DNA of 48,941 nucleotides from Longimicrobiales bacterium (GTDB taxonomy: Bacteria; Gemmatimonadota; Gemmatimonadetes; Longimicrobiales; Gaopeijiaceae). The notes under the pieces are model-generated. The model ran no database searches and had not been told where the DNA came from. It saw nothing but the letters and a program-made list of their open reading frames with translations. The position numbers and the translations under genes are program-made. The stretch spans positions 1-48,941 of the forward strand of contig JANQLR010000241.1 in the NCBI GenBank assembly GCA_028280525.1, read 5' to 3'. Shown piece by piece: positions 1-8,320 of the stretch. Position 1 is the first letter of the stretch. Each line of letters starts with the position of its first letter.

Positions 1-18
1 TCCCGCCCTGGAGCGGGA
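1..18. terminator. Hairpin after the AztD-like gene
   Basis: Six-base arms TCCCGC (1-6) and GCGGGA (13-18) flank a 6-base loop. They lie 20 bases past the stop codon of the leftward lipoprotein gene. There is no clear T-tract, and the window edge hides what follows, so this is only a possible terminator. Confidence 0.3.
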
Positions 19-37
19 GAGGGGCCCGGTACCGCGA

Positions 38-1318
38 CTACTCAACGACGTACGTTCCCGCGTCCATCGGACCCACGAGGGCGATCCGGCCCGGAACACC
101 CTCCACCGGGATCCGGCGAAGAATCGACGGCGTCGAAGCACCGAGGTTCAGCTCGACCACTACCGACCCGGCGGGGTCGGAGAGGTAGCCACGATCCGCC
201 GCCGTGGCGAGGTAGGGCGCCGAACCCGAGGGCATGGACTCGGGGGTTCCCACGATCCCGTCCATGCGGGTCACGAGCGCCGCCGTGGCCATGTCGTAGA
301 CGTACAGATTGCCGGTGCGACCGAGGACGAGCGCGAAGCGACCGTCCCGGGACATCCCGGCCGTCCAGTCTACGTCGCCACCTGGAAGCGCCAGGTTGAC
401 CATCGTTCCCGTCGCGGGCGCGAAGGTGGCGAGGCGCCGGTTGTCCGGCGTCGGCGGCGTCCCGCGCGGCAGGCTGCGGTCCGTATTCCGAAGAAGGAAT
501 CGCTGACCGTCCCATGCGCTCCAGACCGTCCCGGTTCCCCACTGGGGCCCGTCGGCGAGGTTGAGCCGGGCGAAGGTCGGCGCGCCGCCCGACATCCGGA
601 TGGTCAGCAGGCCGTCCCCGCAGCCCATCACGACCCATTCGCGATTCCCGGCGTTCCCGTGGAGGTTCGGGCACGACCGCGTGGAGTCCACCAGCTGTCC
701 GCCGCGGGTGAAGACGTTTACGCCACTCGGGAGGATGTTCGACGGATCGCGCCACGTCGTCACCACGTGCGTGCCGTCACCCTTGGCGACGGTGGCCCCG
801 TGGTACGGACCCCCGGTGTCGAGCGAGAGGAAGGGCGCGGTGGTGCCCGCCTCGATCTCGTCCTCGTCCCAGAAGTGCACCATTCCGCTGCCGTCGAAGA
901 AGACCGAGATCACGTCGCCGTTCACGTTCCCGTGGGTCGGCTGTGCTCCGGCGAAGGAGGACAAGACGGTCGGCGTGTGCCCGTGAACCTCCTGACCCTC
1001 GACGTGCACGCCCCCGTCGACAATGTGCAGGATGTCCTGGCTGCGCTGCTGCGCGACCGCGAAGCGACCCGACCCCGAGGCATAGAGGTACGAGGCGGGC
1101 CCGGTGAGGGTCAGCGTCGTGGGCGATGCGGGCTCGGCACCGAGGTCGATCACTCGGAGAAGCGCGTCCTGCGCGTCGGCGACCACCAGTCGACGAGCCT
1201 CGGCGGCGGGGATGACCTCGGGTTCGGGGGGAGCGACGGGGTTGTCATCGGAGCACCCGGCGAGGACGAGCGCTCCGAGGAGCCCCGCAGCCGTGCGCGG
1301 TAGAATCGTGCGATGCAT
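38..1318 (-). CDS. AztD-like zinc-binding beta-propeller lipoprotein
   Basis: The product is 426 aa. It resembles the periplasmic zinc chaperone AztD, which hands Zn to the AztC solute-binding protein of a zinc ABC importer. The N-terminus has a lipoprotein signal ending in LAGC, so it is probably membrane-tethered. A His-rich stretch (VHVEGQEVHGH), then PTHGNVNG, PYHGATV and CPNLHGNAG with a second Cys in GCGDG, matches the pattern I recall for AztD propellers. I chose the ATG at 1318 because it starts the lipoprotein signal and has GAGGTG about 8 bases upstream; the longer reading frame to 1390 would run through the promoter. No aztABC genes are visible here; they could lie left of the window. 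The family assignment is from motif memory, not a search. Confidence 0.65.
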   Translation of the reverse strand: MHRTILPRTAAGLLGALVLAGCSDDNPVAPPEPEVIPAAEARRLVVADAQDALLRVIDLGAEPASPTTLTLTGPASYLYASGSGRFAVAQQRSQDILHIVDGGVHVEGQEVHGHTPTVLSSFAGAQPTHGNVNGDVISVFFDGSGMVHFWDEDEIEAGTTAPFLSLDTGGPYHGATVAKGDGTHVVTTWRDPSNILPSGVNVFTRGGQLVDSTRSCPNLHGNAGNREWVVMGCGDGLLTIRMSGGAPTFARLNLADGPQWGTGTVWSAWDGQRFLLRNTDRSLPRGTPPTPDNRRLATFAPATGTMVNLALPGGDVDWTAGMSRDGRFALVLGRTGNLYVYDMATAALVTRMDGIVGTPESMPSGSAPYLATAADRGYLSDPAGSVVVELNLGASTPSILRRIPVEGVPGRIALVGPMDAGTYVVE

Positions 1319-1362
1319 GTCGGACACCTCAATGAAGGATGGGGCGGTAAAGCTTCGTGCGA

Positions 1363-1390
1363 ATGATATCTCGTTATCAATAAGCGTCAA
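1363..1390 (-). promoter_or_regulatory. Promoter with Zur/Fur-like operator for the AztD-like gene
   Basis: Read on the minus strand, TTGACG (1385-1390) and TATCAT (1363-1368) are separated by 16 bases and look like sigma-70 -35 and -10 boxes. The dyad TGATAACGAGATATCA (1364-1379) fills the spacer and overlaps the -10 box, the usual place for a metal-dependent repressor. The start codon is 44 bases downstream. The repressor identity (Zur or Fur family) is inferred from the zinc-related gene. Confidence 0.5.
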
Positions 1391-1486
1391 CTGGCCCTTC
1401 CGCCCGGGTCGATCGGTCCGCCCCGAGTTGGTGCGGAGCCCGGTCCAGCCCTTGTTCGCCTCGGCATCCAGCGGGTCACTTCATGT

Positions 1487-1678
1487 ATGGACACGAAGCA
1501 AGTCGATCATGAGGCCGTCGCCCGACTCACGCCGGAGGCAAAGCTCCAGTTGCTGTCCGGGATGATCCAGCAGGCCTGGGACCTCAAGGAGATGTGGCTC
1601 CGCGTTCGCGATCCCGATGCGTCGGCGGAGGAGATCCGACAGCGAGCCCGGAGCTTGGTCGGTGACCCCACCTCCTGA
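1487..1678 (+). CDS. Small helical protein paired with a nucleotidyltransferase
   Basis: The product is 63 aa, charged and predicted helical (SAEEIRQRARSL near the C-terminus). I do not recognise a named family. It overlaps by 17 bases the start of the nucleotidyltransferase reading frame at 1662, so the two were probably translated together, in the manner of a two-gene toxin-antitoxin or AbiE-like unit. A near-identical copy starts at 19381, which supports it being a real gene. Here it still has its own stop codon, while its partner is broken, so it may be an orphan. Confidence 0.55.
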   Translation: MDTKQVDHEAVARLTPEAKLQLLSGMIQQAWDLKEMWLRVRDPDASAEEIRQRARSLVGDPTS

Positions 1679-1960
1679 TCTGATCGGGCTCTTCATGCGT
1701 CCACTCGAGCGGGCGGGTGTGGAGTACATGATCACCGGAGGGGTCGCTGTGGTGATCTACCGAGACCCGAGGTTCACCCGTGGTGTGGGTCTTGTGCTGG
1801 ACCTCGACGCGGGCGGGTCGTCTGATCTGCTGCGGCTTTCGATCCTCGGGAGTTCCATCTTCCGCACCCTGAGGTGGTATCGGAGGAGGCCAGGCGAACC
1901 GAGGGTGGACACTTCAACATCATCCACCACAACTCTGCTCGGCTCGGCATCTCCCAACCC
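1662..1960 (+). pseudogene. Broken AbiEii/MNT-like nucleotidyltransferase, copy 1
   Basis: The frame begins at GTG 1662 and reads through ERAGVEYMITGGVAVVIY, typical of minimal or AbiEii-like nucleotidyltransferases. The family's catalytic Asp-x-Asp (DVDLVL in copy 2 of this window) reads GVGLVL here, so both metal-binding Asp are lost. A frameshift follows near 1830-1880: the continuation (VVSEEARRTEGGHFNIIHH) lies in another frame. The C-terminal part is missing, because the sequence runs straight into a queG fragment at 1961. It cannot encode an active enzyme. Confidence 0.7.
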
Positions 1961-2405
1961 GAATCACGAATCGGGATCCTCGACACTCGTGCCAGGAGGT
2001 GTGTCCGTGGAACGCGCGGATCCCGGGTGAGGTCGCGGATGCGCCCCGAACGGCGGAGGCGGTTGAGGCGTACGCGGCGCGGGCGAGGCCGGAGGACGGT
2101 GGCGAGAGCCCTCCCTGGACGGCCCCGACCTGGTCGAGTTCACCGAACGGATCCTCGCGATGTCCGGCAAGGAGTATCAGCGGGTGTTCGAGCGGTCGCC
2201 GCTGGCGAGACCGCGGCGGACGGGGATGCTCCGGGATCTGTGTGAGGCGCTGGGGAGTTACGGCCGGACTTCCATCGAGGCGGCCGTGCGGGTGCGGCCG
2301 GTGCTGCAGCGAGCGGCCGCCGACCCGTCTGAGCTGGTGCGGGTGCACGCGGAGTGGGGTCTCGACAACGCCGCGTGCCCGGACGACCGGGGCGTGGGCG
2401 CCTGA
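1961..2405 (+). pseudogene. queG: queG 3'-end fragment, copy A
   Basis: After the 16-mer GAATCACGAATCGGGA (1961-1976) and a short spacer, the sequence from 1993 encodes QEVCPWN-like residues (the second 4Fe-4S cysteine region of epoxyqueuosine reductase). It continues with DLVEFTERILAMSG, RSPLARPRRTGMLRDL and a final HEAT-like segment ending HAEWGLDN, as in the QueG C-terminus. The reading frame shifts near 2115. The N-terminal two-thirds of queG (cobalamin and catalytic region) is absent, so this is a fragment and not a gene. Confidence 0.75.
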
Positions 2406-2640
2406 GGGACCCCCGTGGGAGGGGCGTCCTTCTAGAGATCGGTTGGATCGACCGGTCCCGGGGGCTGCACTCGCTACCCGACCCCGGGGCTTCCCAAGTC
2501 CGTGCGCCGCTCTGAGCACCACCACTGGGTACGGCTTCTTTCCGAAGATGGAAACGCGCTCCTGCGAACCATCGGGTCTGAAGATCAACGAAAGCGGCGC
2601 CTGCTCCGGATCAGCCGTGCATGCATTCCGAAGTAGCCGC
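2406..2640. other. Non-coding gap, nothing recognised
   Basis: This stretch lies between the queG fragment and the truncated ATPase. Open frames on both strands show no family signature. It probably includes the lost 5' part of the ATPase gene or junction debris. Confidence 0.4.
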
Positions 2641-3740
2641 GGCCACATTCCGAATCAGCCGGCGCCATGTCATCCTCCCGGTCCGACCCCATGGGTCTTG
2701 TCCGAGGCCTCGATGGGGTCGTCATCGACGAGGTCCAGCGCCACCCGGACCTCCTCCGTGCTATCAAGTTCAGTGTGGACTCGGACCGCCGGCCGGGCCG
2801 GTTCCTGCCGACGGGGTCCGCCAACGTTCCAGCCCTCCCTCAGCTCTCGGAGAGCCTCGCGGGGCGCATGGCCGTCGTGGAGTTACTCCCGCTCTAGCAG
2901 CTGGAGCTCATGGGGCGCCCACCGACCTTCCTCGCCTCCGCCCTGGCCGGCGAGGTCGCACAGCCGACCGAACCCCGTGTGGGCCCCGAGCTGGCCGAGG
3001 TCGTGCTGACCGGGGGGTTCCCGGAGATGATCCGGCGTACGGACGGGTCGCAGCGTCGAGCGTGGGTACGCGACTACGTGAACACTCTGGTGCGCCGGGA
3101 CGTGTCGGATATCGCCGAGGTGGACCGTCAGCGCGCGATGCTTCGCCTGTTTCGACTGCTCGCCCAGCATTCGGGCCAGCTGACGAACTACTCCCGGCTG
3201 TCCGGAAGTGTGGGGCTCGACGACAAGACCGCTCGAAGGTATGTGGGCATTCTCGAGAATCTGCTCGTTCTCCAACTGGCCGAGCCGTGGTTCCGGAATC
3301 AGCTCAAGCGCGTGGTGAAGACCCCGAAGCTCCACTTCCTCGACTCCGGCCTGCTTGGAGCACTCCTTGGCCTTACCCCCGAGAGGGTCGACGCCGACCG
3401 ATCCCTGTTCGGGCCGGTGCTGGAGTCGTTCGTGTTCGCCGAAGTCCGTCGACAATCCACCTGGCTCGAGGAGCCGTGCACCCTGTCCCACTATCGCGAT
3501 CGTGATGGATTCGAGGTGGATGTCGTCGTCGAGGACGTAACGGGCGGTGTCGTGGGCATCGAGGTGAAGGCTTCGGCGACGGTTCAGGGAAAGGACTTCA
3601 AGGGGATCGAACGCCTGGCTGACGCGGTGTGCGAGCCCTTCCGACTCGGCATGGTCCTCTACGATGGAGCCGAGGTGATCCCGTTCGGGGAGGGCAGGTT
3701 CGCAGTCCCGCTGTCTAGTCTGTGGGCGGCAGGGGGATAG
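2641..3740 (+). pseudogene. Truncated ATPase (AAA/DUF4143 type) with an in-frame stop
   Basis: The protein sequence matches the common bacterial ATPases with an N-terminal P-loop, DUF4143 and a C-terminal nuclease-like fold. Visible parts are VVIDEVQRHPDLL (Walker B), FLPTGSANV (sensor), SESLAGRM, GGFPEMI and DVSDIAEVDRQRAM. The C-terminal LSHYRDRDGFEVDVVVED and GIEVKAS resemble the PD-(D/E)xK-like core. The Walker A region, roughly the first 50-70 residues, is missing. A TAG at 2895-2897 interrupts the frame where relatives have Ser or Gln (LLPL-stop-QLEL); the frame is otherwise continuous from 2667 to 3740. A short product from ATG 2910 is conceivable but would lack ATP binding. Confidence 0.75.
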
Positions 3741-3761
3741 GACCTTCATCGGCTCCGAGCC

Positions 3762-3845
3762 GAATCACGAATCGGGAACGTCGGCAGAACTCGCAGAAGG
3801 AGTGTCCCTGGAACGCGCGGTTCCCCGGAGAGGTAGCCACCGACG
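3762..3845 (+). pseudogene. queG: queG 3'-end fragment, copy B (short)
   Basis: The same 16-mer GAATCACGAATCGGGA (3762-3777) is followed 32 bases from its start by codons for QKECPWNARFPGEVA, matching copy A. Homology ends where the carbamoyltransferase stop codon begins (3846). Only about 20 codons of queG remain. Confidence 0.65.
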
Positions 3846-4793
3846 CTAGCTCTCGGGCAGGGACGCTTCGCCGCCGCCCAGGAGTTCGAAGAGGATCGCC
3901 TTCTCGGTGTGAAGCCGATTCTCCGCCTGATCGAACACGATCGACTGTCGGCCGTCGATCACCCCCTCCGTCACCTCGTGACCACGCCACGCGGGCAGGC
4001 AGTGCATGAAGACCGCGTCCTCACGGGCCAGCGCCATGAGCGACTCCGTCACGCGATACGGTCCAAGATCGCCGAGGCGTCGTTCCTTCTCCTCATCCGC
4101 GACGCGGTACGACATCCACGAATCCGTGTAGACGACGTGCGCGTCGCGCACGGCCGCCGCCGGGTCCGGGGTCACCGATACGGAGCCGGAGCCCTCTATG
4201 GAGGCAAGCTCGTCCGTCACCGCGGGGTCGGGGCTGTAGTCTTCGGACGCAGGACACCCGATGCGGAGCTGGTTGCCGGTCATCACGGCCGCGCGCATCA
4301 GCGAATAGGTGACGTTGTTCTTCGCGTCGCCGACGTAGGCGATCGTCAGCCCCGTCTCCCGCCCGAACCTCTCCTTCATCGTGAGGAAGTCGCCGAGGAT
4401 CTGACAGGGGTGTCCGACGTTCGTCATCGCGTTGATGACCGGAACCTCGGCGTGCACTGCGAGCTTGGTCAGCTCTTCGTGCGAGAACATCCGGACGGAC
4501 ACCGCGTTGCAGTATCGGCTCAGCGTGCGGGCGACGTCCTCGATCGACTCCTTACCGGCGCCCCAGGGCGAGTGGATCGTGTAGTAGTTGATCGCGTGAC
4601 CGTGGAGCTGCGTCATCGCGGTCTCGAACGACAGGCGCGTCCGTAGCGACGGCGCCTCGAAGATCATCAGGAGGACCTGCTCGTACAGCGCACGGATGTA
4701 GCGATCCGGTCCGAGCTTCATGTCGGTGGCCCGCCGGAGGATCGTCTCGAACTCGGGCAGGGAGAGATCGGTGATCGTGAGCAGGTGTCGCAT
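3846..4793 (-). CDS. Carbamoyltransferase of the OTC superfamily, substrate uncertain
   Basis: The product is 315 aa, the usual length for ornithine carbamoyltransferase. The carbamoyl-phosphate site is present: SLRTR (49-53), HPCQ (128-131) and HCLP (264-267). The C-terminal FDQAENRLHTEKAIL is classic for the family. The amino-acid-binding loop, DxxxSMG in true OTCs, reads DSWMSYR (224-230), so ornithine may not be the acceptor. It is the last gene of an operon with a cDPGS-like GTPase (9-base gap) and carbamate kinase. No arginine deiminase or other arginine synthesis gene is nearby. I expect cytosolic transfer between carbamoyl phosphate and an amine whose identity is open. A generic annotation would be argF, which I avoid because of the loop. 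Confidence 0.85.
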   Translation of the reverse strand: MRHLLTITDLSLPEFETILRRATDMKLGPDRYIRALYEQVLLMIFEAPSLRTRLSFETAMTQLHGHAINYYTIHSPWGAGKESIEDVARTLSRYCNAVSVRMFSHEELTKLAVHAEVPVINAMTNVGHPCQILGDFLTMKERFGRETGLTIAYVGDAKNNVTYSLMRAAVMTGNQLRIGCPASEDYSPDPAVTDELASIEGSGSVSVTPDPAAAVRDAHVVYTDSWMSYRVADEEKERRLGDLGPYRVTESLMALAREDAVFMHCLPAWRGHEVTEGVIDGRQSIVFDQAENRLHTEKAILFELLGGGEASLPES

Positions 4794-4802
4794 GACTCGC
4801 CC

Positions 4803-6119
4803 TCAGATGAGGTTCCGTTCGCGAAGGAGCTGTTCGAGCTCGGCCATGCTGGCCTCTCCCAGCTCGTAGCCGACGCTGACGACGGGCTTCTCGAAATCGA
4901 TGACGCGTTCGAGGTTGGCCGGCGAACCGTCGACTACCACGTCACAGTCGATCGCGTTGACCGTTTCCTGCAGCTCGAGCACCTGCTCCCGGCTGTAGCC
5001 CATGGCCGGGATCTCCGAACCCAGGTGCGGATACTTCCGGTAGGTCTCGAGGATCGATCCGACGAGCTGTGCCTGAGGATCGACGATCTCGCCGCCGTGC
5101 CTCTCCACCGCGAGCGAGCCCGCCCCGGACTTCAGGCCGCCGTGCGACAGGGTCGGACCGTCGCCGATCACGGCACACCGCTTGCCGCGGATGGCTTCGG
5201 GGTCCGGCACCGTCAGCTCGGAGCGCGCGCGAATGACCGTCGCCGCGGGCTGGTGCTGGCGAACCGTGGCCTCTACCGCGGCGACGTCCTCGGCGCTGGC
5301 GCTGTCGACCTTGTTGATCACGACCGCATCCGCCAGCAGCAGGTTCAGGTAGCCGGGGTAGTAGCTCGTTTCGTGTCCCTGCCGGTGGGGATCGACGACC
5401 GTGACCTGAAGATCCGGCTGGATCATCGAGATGTCGTTGTTCCCGCCGTCGAACAGCAGGACGTCCCCTTCTGCCGATGCCTGGTCGACGATCTCCCGAT
5501 AGTCGAAGCCGGCGTAGATCGGGAATCCGTGGTCCAACCACGGCTGATACTCCTCCTCTTCCTCGATCGTCGTCTCGTGGCGACGGAAGTCCTCCTGCGT
5601 GGCGAAGCGCTGGCAGGCCTGCTTCGTCAGGTCGGTGCCGTAGGGCATGCTGTGGCGGATCGCGATTGGTCGCCGCCCGTTGGCCCGGAGGATCTCTGCC
5701 ACGGCGCGGGCGGTCTGCGACTTTCCGCATCCGGTCCGGACGGCGGTGACCGCGATCACCGGCTTCTCCGCCTCGACCCAGGTGTCGCGCGGCCCCAGCA
5801 GCATGAAGTTCGCGCCGGCCCGCATCGCTCGCGAAGCCTTCTCCATTACCTCCTGATGGGAGATGTCGGAGTAGGCGAGGCAGACGTGGTCGACGTCGTG
5901 TGCTTCGATCAGCGCGTCGAGCTCGCTCTCTGGATGGATCGGGATTCCCTCCGGATAGCGCTCGCCGGCCAGCTCCGCCGGGAACACGCGGCCCTCGATC
6001 CCGGGGATCTGCTCGGCCGTGAACGCGACGACGCGGAAGTCCGGCCTGGGCTTGAAGTACGTGAGGAAGTTGTGGAAGTCGCGACCGGCGGCACCGAGAA
6101 TGATGACGTTCTGCTTCAT
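4803..6119 (-). CDS. Cyclic 2,3-diphosphoglycerate synthetase-like GTPase
   Basis: The product is 438 aa. An N-terminal Rossmann-like part (VIILGAAGRDFHNF) is followed by a P-loop at RTGCGKS (128-134), a Walker B-like LLFDGGNND (about 221-229) and NKVD (269-272), the guanine-specificity motif of GTPases. This arrangement matches homologues of archaeal cDPG synthetase, which also occur in bacteria. The start overlaps the carbamate kinase stop in ATGA, and the carbamoyltransferase follows 9 bases after the stop, so the three are co-translated. The archaeal reaction (cyclising 2,3-diphosphoglycerate with ATP) need not apply here. The operon hints at a role tied to carbamoyl phosphate or another phosphorylated metabolite. 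Confidence 0.75.
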   Translation of the reverse strand: MKQNVIILGAAGRDFHNFLTYFKPRPDFRVVAFTAEQIPGIEGRVFPAELAGERYPEGIPIHPESELDALIEAHDVDHVCLAYSDISHQEVMEKASRAMRAGANFMLLGPRDTWVEAEKPVIAVTAVRTGCGKSQTARAVAEILRANGRRPIAIRHSMPYGTDLTKQACQRFATQEDFRRHETTIEEEEEYQPWLDHGFPIYAGFDYREIVDQASAEGDVLLFDGGNNDISMIQPDLQVTVVDPHRQGHETSYYPGYLNLLLADAVVINKVDSASAEDVAAVEATVRQHQPAATVIRARSELTVPDPEAIRGKRCAVIGDGPTLSHGGLKSGAGSLAVERHGGEIVDPQAQLVGSILETYRKYPHLGSEIPAMGYSREQVLELQETVNAIDCDVVVDGSPANLERVIDFEKPVVSVGYELGEASMAELEQLLRERNLI

Positions 6120-7096
6120 GTGATCGTGGTCCCGTGTTCTTGGCGAAGCGCGGACTCGAGGTGTTCCGCGTCCGTGATTGTGACGGCCTGGCCACCGGCT
6201 CGGAGGAAGTCGATCGCCGCATCGACCTTGGGCCCCATCGAGCCCTCCGGGAAGTGCCCCTCGCGGAGCAGCGACTCGGCCTCATCGACCGTGAGTGTGC
6301 GCAGCGCTGTCTGGTTCGGCGTCCGGTAGTCGCGGTAGACCGCGGGTTCGCCGGTGAGGATGATCAGGCGTGGCGCGTGGATCCCACGCGCGAGGATCGC
6401 CGACGCGCGATCCTTGTCGATGACGGCAGGCACGCCCTCGAGGGCTTCGCCGCGGCGCACCACCGGCACGCCCCCGCCGCCGGCGGCCACGACGATCACG
6501 GGCTTCTCGAGCATCCACTCGAGAACCTCCACGTCGTCGATCTCGAGGGGCCGCGGCGATGCGACGACCTTCCGCCAGCCACGGCCCGGCTCGTGGGCGA
6601 CCGAGAAGCCCCTGGCCACGAGCGCGTCGGCCTGCTCCTTCGTGTAGCTGGGGCCGATCGGCTTCGTTGGTCGCGCGAACGCCGGGTCCTCCGGATCGAC
6701 GACGACCTGCGTGAGGACGCTCACGACGGGCATCCGGATGCCCGCCGCGGTGAGGGCGTTCTGCAGCGATTGCTCGATGAGGTAGCCGATCTCGCCCTGG
6801 GACTCGGCCACGCAGACCTCGAGGGGGATCTGATACGCCTTCCCGAGCGACTCCTCGACCCGGGTCAGGATGCTGCCCACCTGGAAGCCGTTGCCGTGCG
6901 TGACCACGAGCCGGGCTCCGCTCTCGATCAGCGGAACGAGGGCGGCCATCGCCCGTCGCACGTTCCCCGCCTGCGTCGCGATCGTAGGCTCCTCACCGTC
7001 GCGAACCAGGGCGTTACCACCGAGCGCGACGACGACCTTGGAGCCACGGTCGATCAGCGCCGGAGCATCGGGATCGGGCTGTCGGGGGAGGTTCAT
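6116..7096 (-). CDS. arcC: Carbamate kinase
   Basis: The product is 326 aa, close to the usual 310. It interconverts carbamoyl phosphate plus ADP with carbamate plus ATP in the cytosol, usually to make ATP. Visible family features are VVVALGGNAL near the N-terminus, LVVTHGNGFQVG, VVAAGGGGVPVV, VIDKDRASAILA and the C-terminal GHFPEGSMGPKVDAAIDFL. I chose ATG 7096 because the longer frame to 7369 adds about 90 low-complexity residues absent from the family. It is the first gene of the minus-strand operon and overlaps the next by 4 bases. Confidence 0.9.
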   Translation of the reverse strand: MNLPRQPDPDAPALIDRGSKVVVALGGNALVRDGEEPTIATQAGNVRRAMAALVPLIESGARLVVTHGNGFQVGSILTRVEESLGKAYQIPLEVCVAESQGEIGYLIEQSLQNALTAAGIRMPVVSVLTQVVVDPEDPAFARPTKPIGPSYTKEQADALVARGFSVAHEPGRGWRKVVASPRPLEIDDVEVLEWMLEKPVIVVAAGGGGVPVVRRGEALEGVPAVIDKDRASAILARGIHAPRLIILTGEPAVYRDYRTPNQTALRTLTVDEAESLLREGHFPEGSMGPKVDAAIDFLRAGGQAVTITDAEHLESALRQEHGTTIT

Positions 7097-7405
7097 GGCA
7101 CGGGCGGGTGGAGCGGGGGATGGGGATCCGACCGATCTGAGCGGTAAAGTGTTGTGCCTGTGAAAGAAGGATGCGACGGACCCCTCGCCGGAGACAAGGA
7201 TTCTGGAGGCCGATCCCGGGGGGCCTCCGTCCGCCGTGGGCTCACCTGCGGGGCCCTTTCCGGCGGGAGGAGGAATCCGGCCATGTCCTTCGCCTGTGAC
7301 CGGGTCCCGCGTGTGCAACACGATGGGTCGAACGGCCCTCCGCTTCAGTTCGCAGCGATCCCTCGGCACGCCACATCAGAAGCTGAATCGGTCCCTCCCG
7401 AAGCG
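7097..7405. other. Upstream region of the carbamate kinase operon
   Basis: This 309-base stretch should contain the leftward promoter of the kinase operon, but I could not pick out convincing -35/-10 boxes. No open frame in it resembles a known protein. Confidence 0.4.
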
Positions 7406-7827
7406 GGATCGAGATTCTCGTGTACCGACACTCCGCCCAGGAGGTGTGTCCGTGGAATGCGCGGTTTCCAGCGCAGGTGGCGGACGCACCTCGCGCAGCG
7501 GAGGCGGTGTAGGCGTACGCGGCGCATGCGTGGCCGGCGGATCGTGAGGAGGAGCTTCCACTCCCCGCGCTCGACGGGCCCGACCTCGTCGAGTTCACCG
7601 AGCGCGTGCTGGCCATGTCCGGGAAGGCGTACCAGCGGGTGTTCGCCCGCTCCCCACTCGGACGCCCCGGCCGGAAGGGGATGCTGCGGAATCTGTGCGT
7701 GGCGCTGGGGAACTACGGGCGCACGTCAGCGGGTGCGGCGGAGCGGGTGCGGCCGGTGCTGGAGCAGGCCGCGGCGGACCGGTCGGAGCTGGTGCGGGAG
7801 CACGCGGCGTGGGGCCTGAAGGGATAG
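7406..7827 (+). pseudogene. queG: queG 3'-end fragment, copy C
   Basis: This is the best-preserved copy. From 7438 one frame reads QEVCPWNARFPAQVADAP, then a single TAG at 7510-7512, then LPALDGPDLVEFTERVLAMSG, RSPLGRPGRKGMLRNLCVALGN and REHAAWGLKG to a stop at 7825-7827. This is the C-terminal third of epoxyqueuosine reductase. The 30 bases around the start of homology are identical to copy D. The 16-mer seen in copies A, B and D is not conserved here. A product from ATG 7615 would be only about 70 aa. Confidence 0.75.
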
Positions 7828-8320
7828 GAGTTCCGCGGGACAGGGCACTGACTGGGTTCAAGGCCTGCGGACCGGATCATTCGGAGAAGCTCGGGCGGGG
7901 ATGGGGGCGGCAGCGAAACTCGGGGGGGCCTGGACTGGGGCGACGGACCCGCCCTGATCCTCGCCCCGCCACGCTCCGGTGCCGGCGTGTGCCTTTCGCA
8001 GGGCAGGGGGCGGGAGTGTGGGCTGATCGTCCAGGTCGTACGCGCCCCAGGCACCGACGGCACGGGAGTTGGTCCAGCCACGGGACCGTCCGACTCGCAG
8101 TTATTCAGGGGCACCGTGTCGGCGGTCCTGAGCACGACTCCGGACGACACGCTCTGGTGGTACAGTGCACAACGGCGAGCCCGATGAGCAGCCGATCTGT
8201 ACACGGCGCGCAGACTTGGCTGATGCCCTGTCTCATCGCGATTCTATGGAGTCGGGATCTGGCACGGCGTGATCGCGGAGAGGGAGCGACGCGTCCCGAC
8301 GCCGCCCCGTGCCAGCCGCC
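7828..8320. other. Gene-free stretch downstream of the CHAT operon
   Basis: These 493 bases lie between queG fragment C and the stop codon of the CHAT gene. I see no family signature in any frame, no clear hairpin with a T-tract and no tRNA. It may be eroded accessory DNA. Confidence 0.4.

Noticed and set aside
1319-1390. Longer N-terminus for the AztD-like protein
   Set aside because: It would translate the promoter and put 24 residues ahead of the lipoprotein signal.
4785-6329. 514-codon plus-strand frame opposite the cDPGS-like gene
   Set aside because: Shadow of the real operon; no recognisable domain.
7154-7819. 221-codon plus-strand frame across queG fragment C
   Set aside because: It is in a different frame from the QueG-like sequence and has no motifs.
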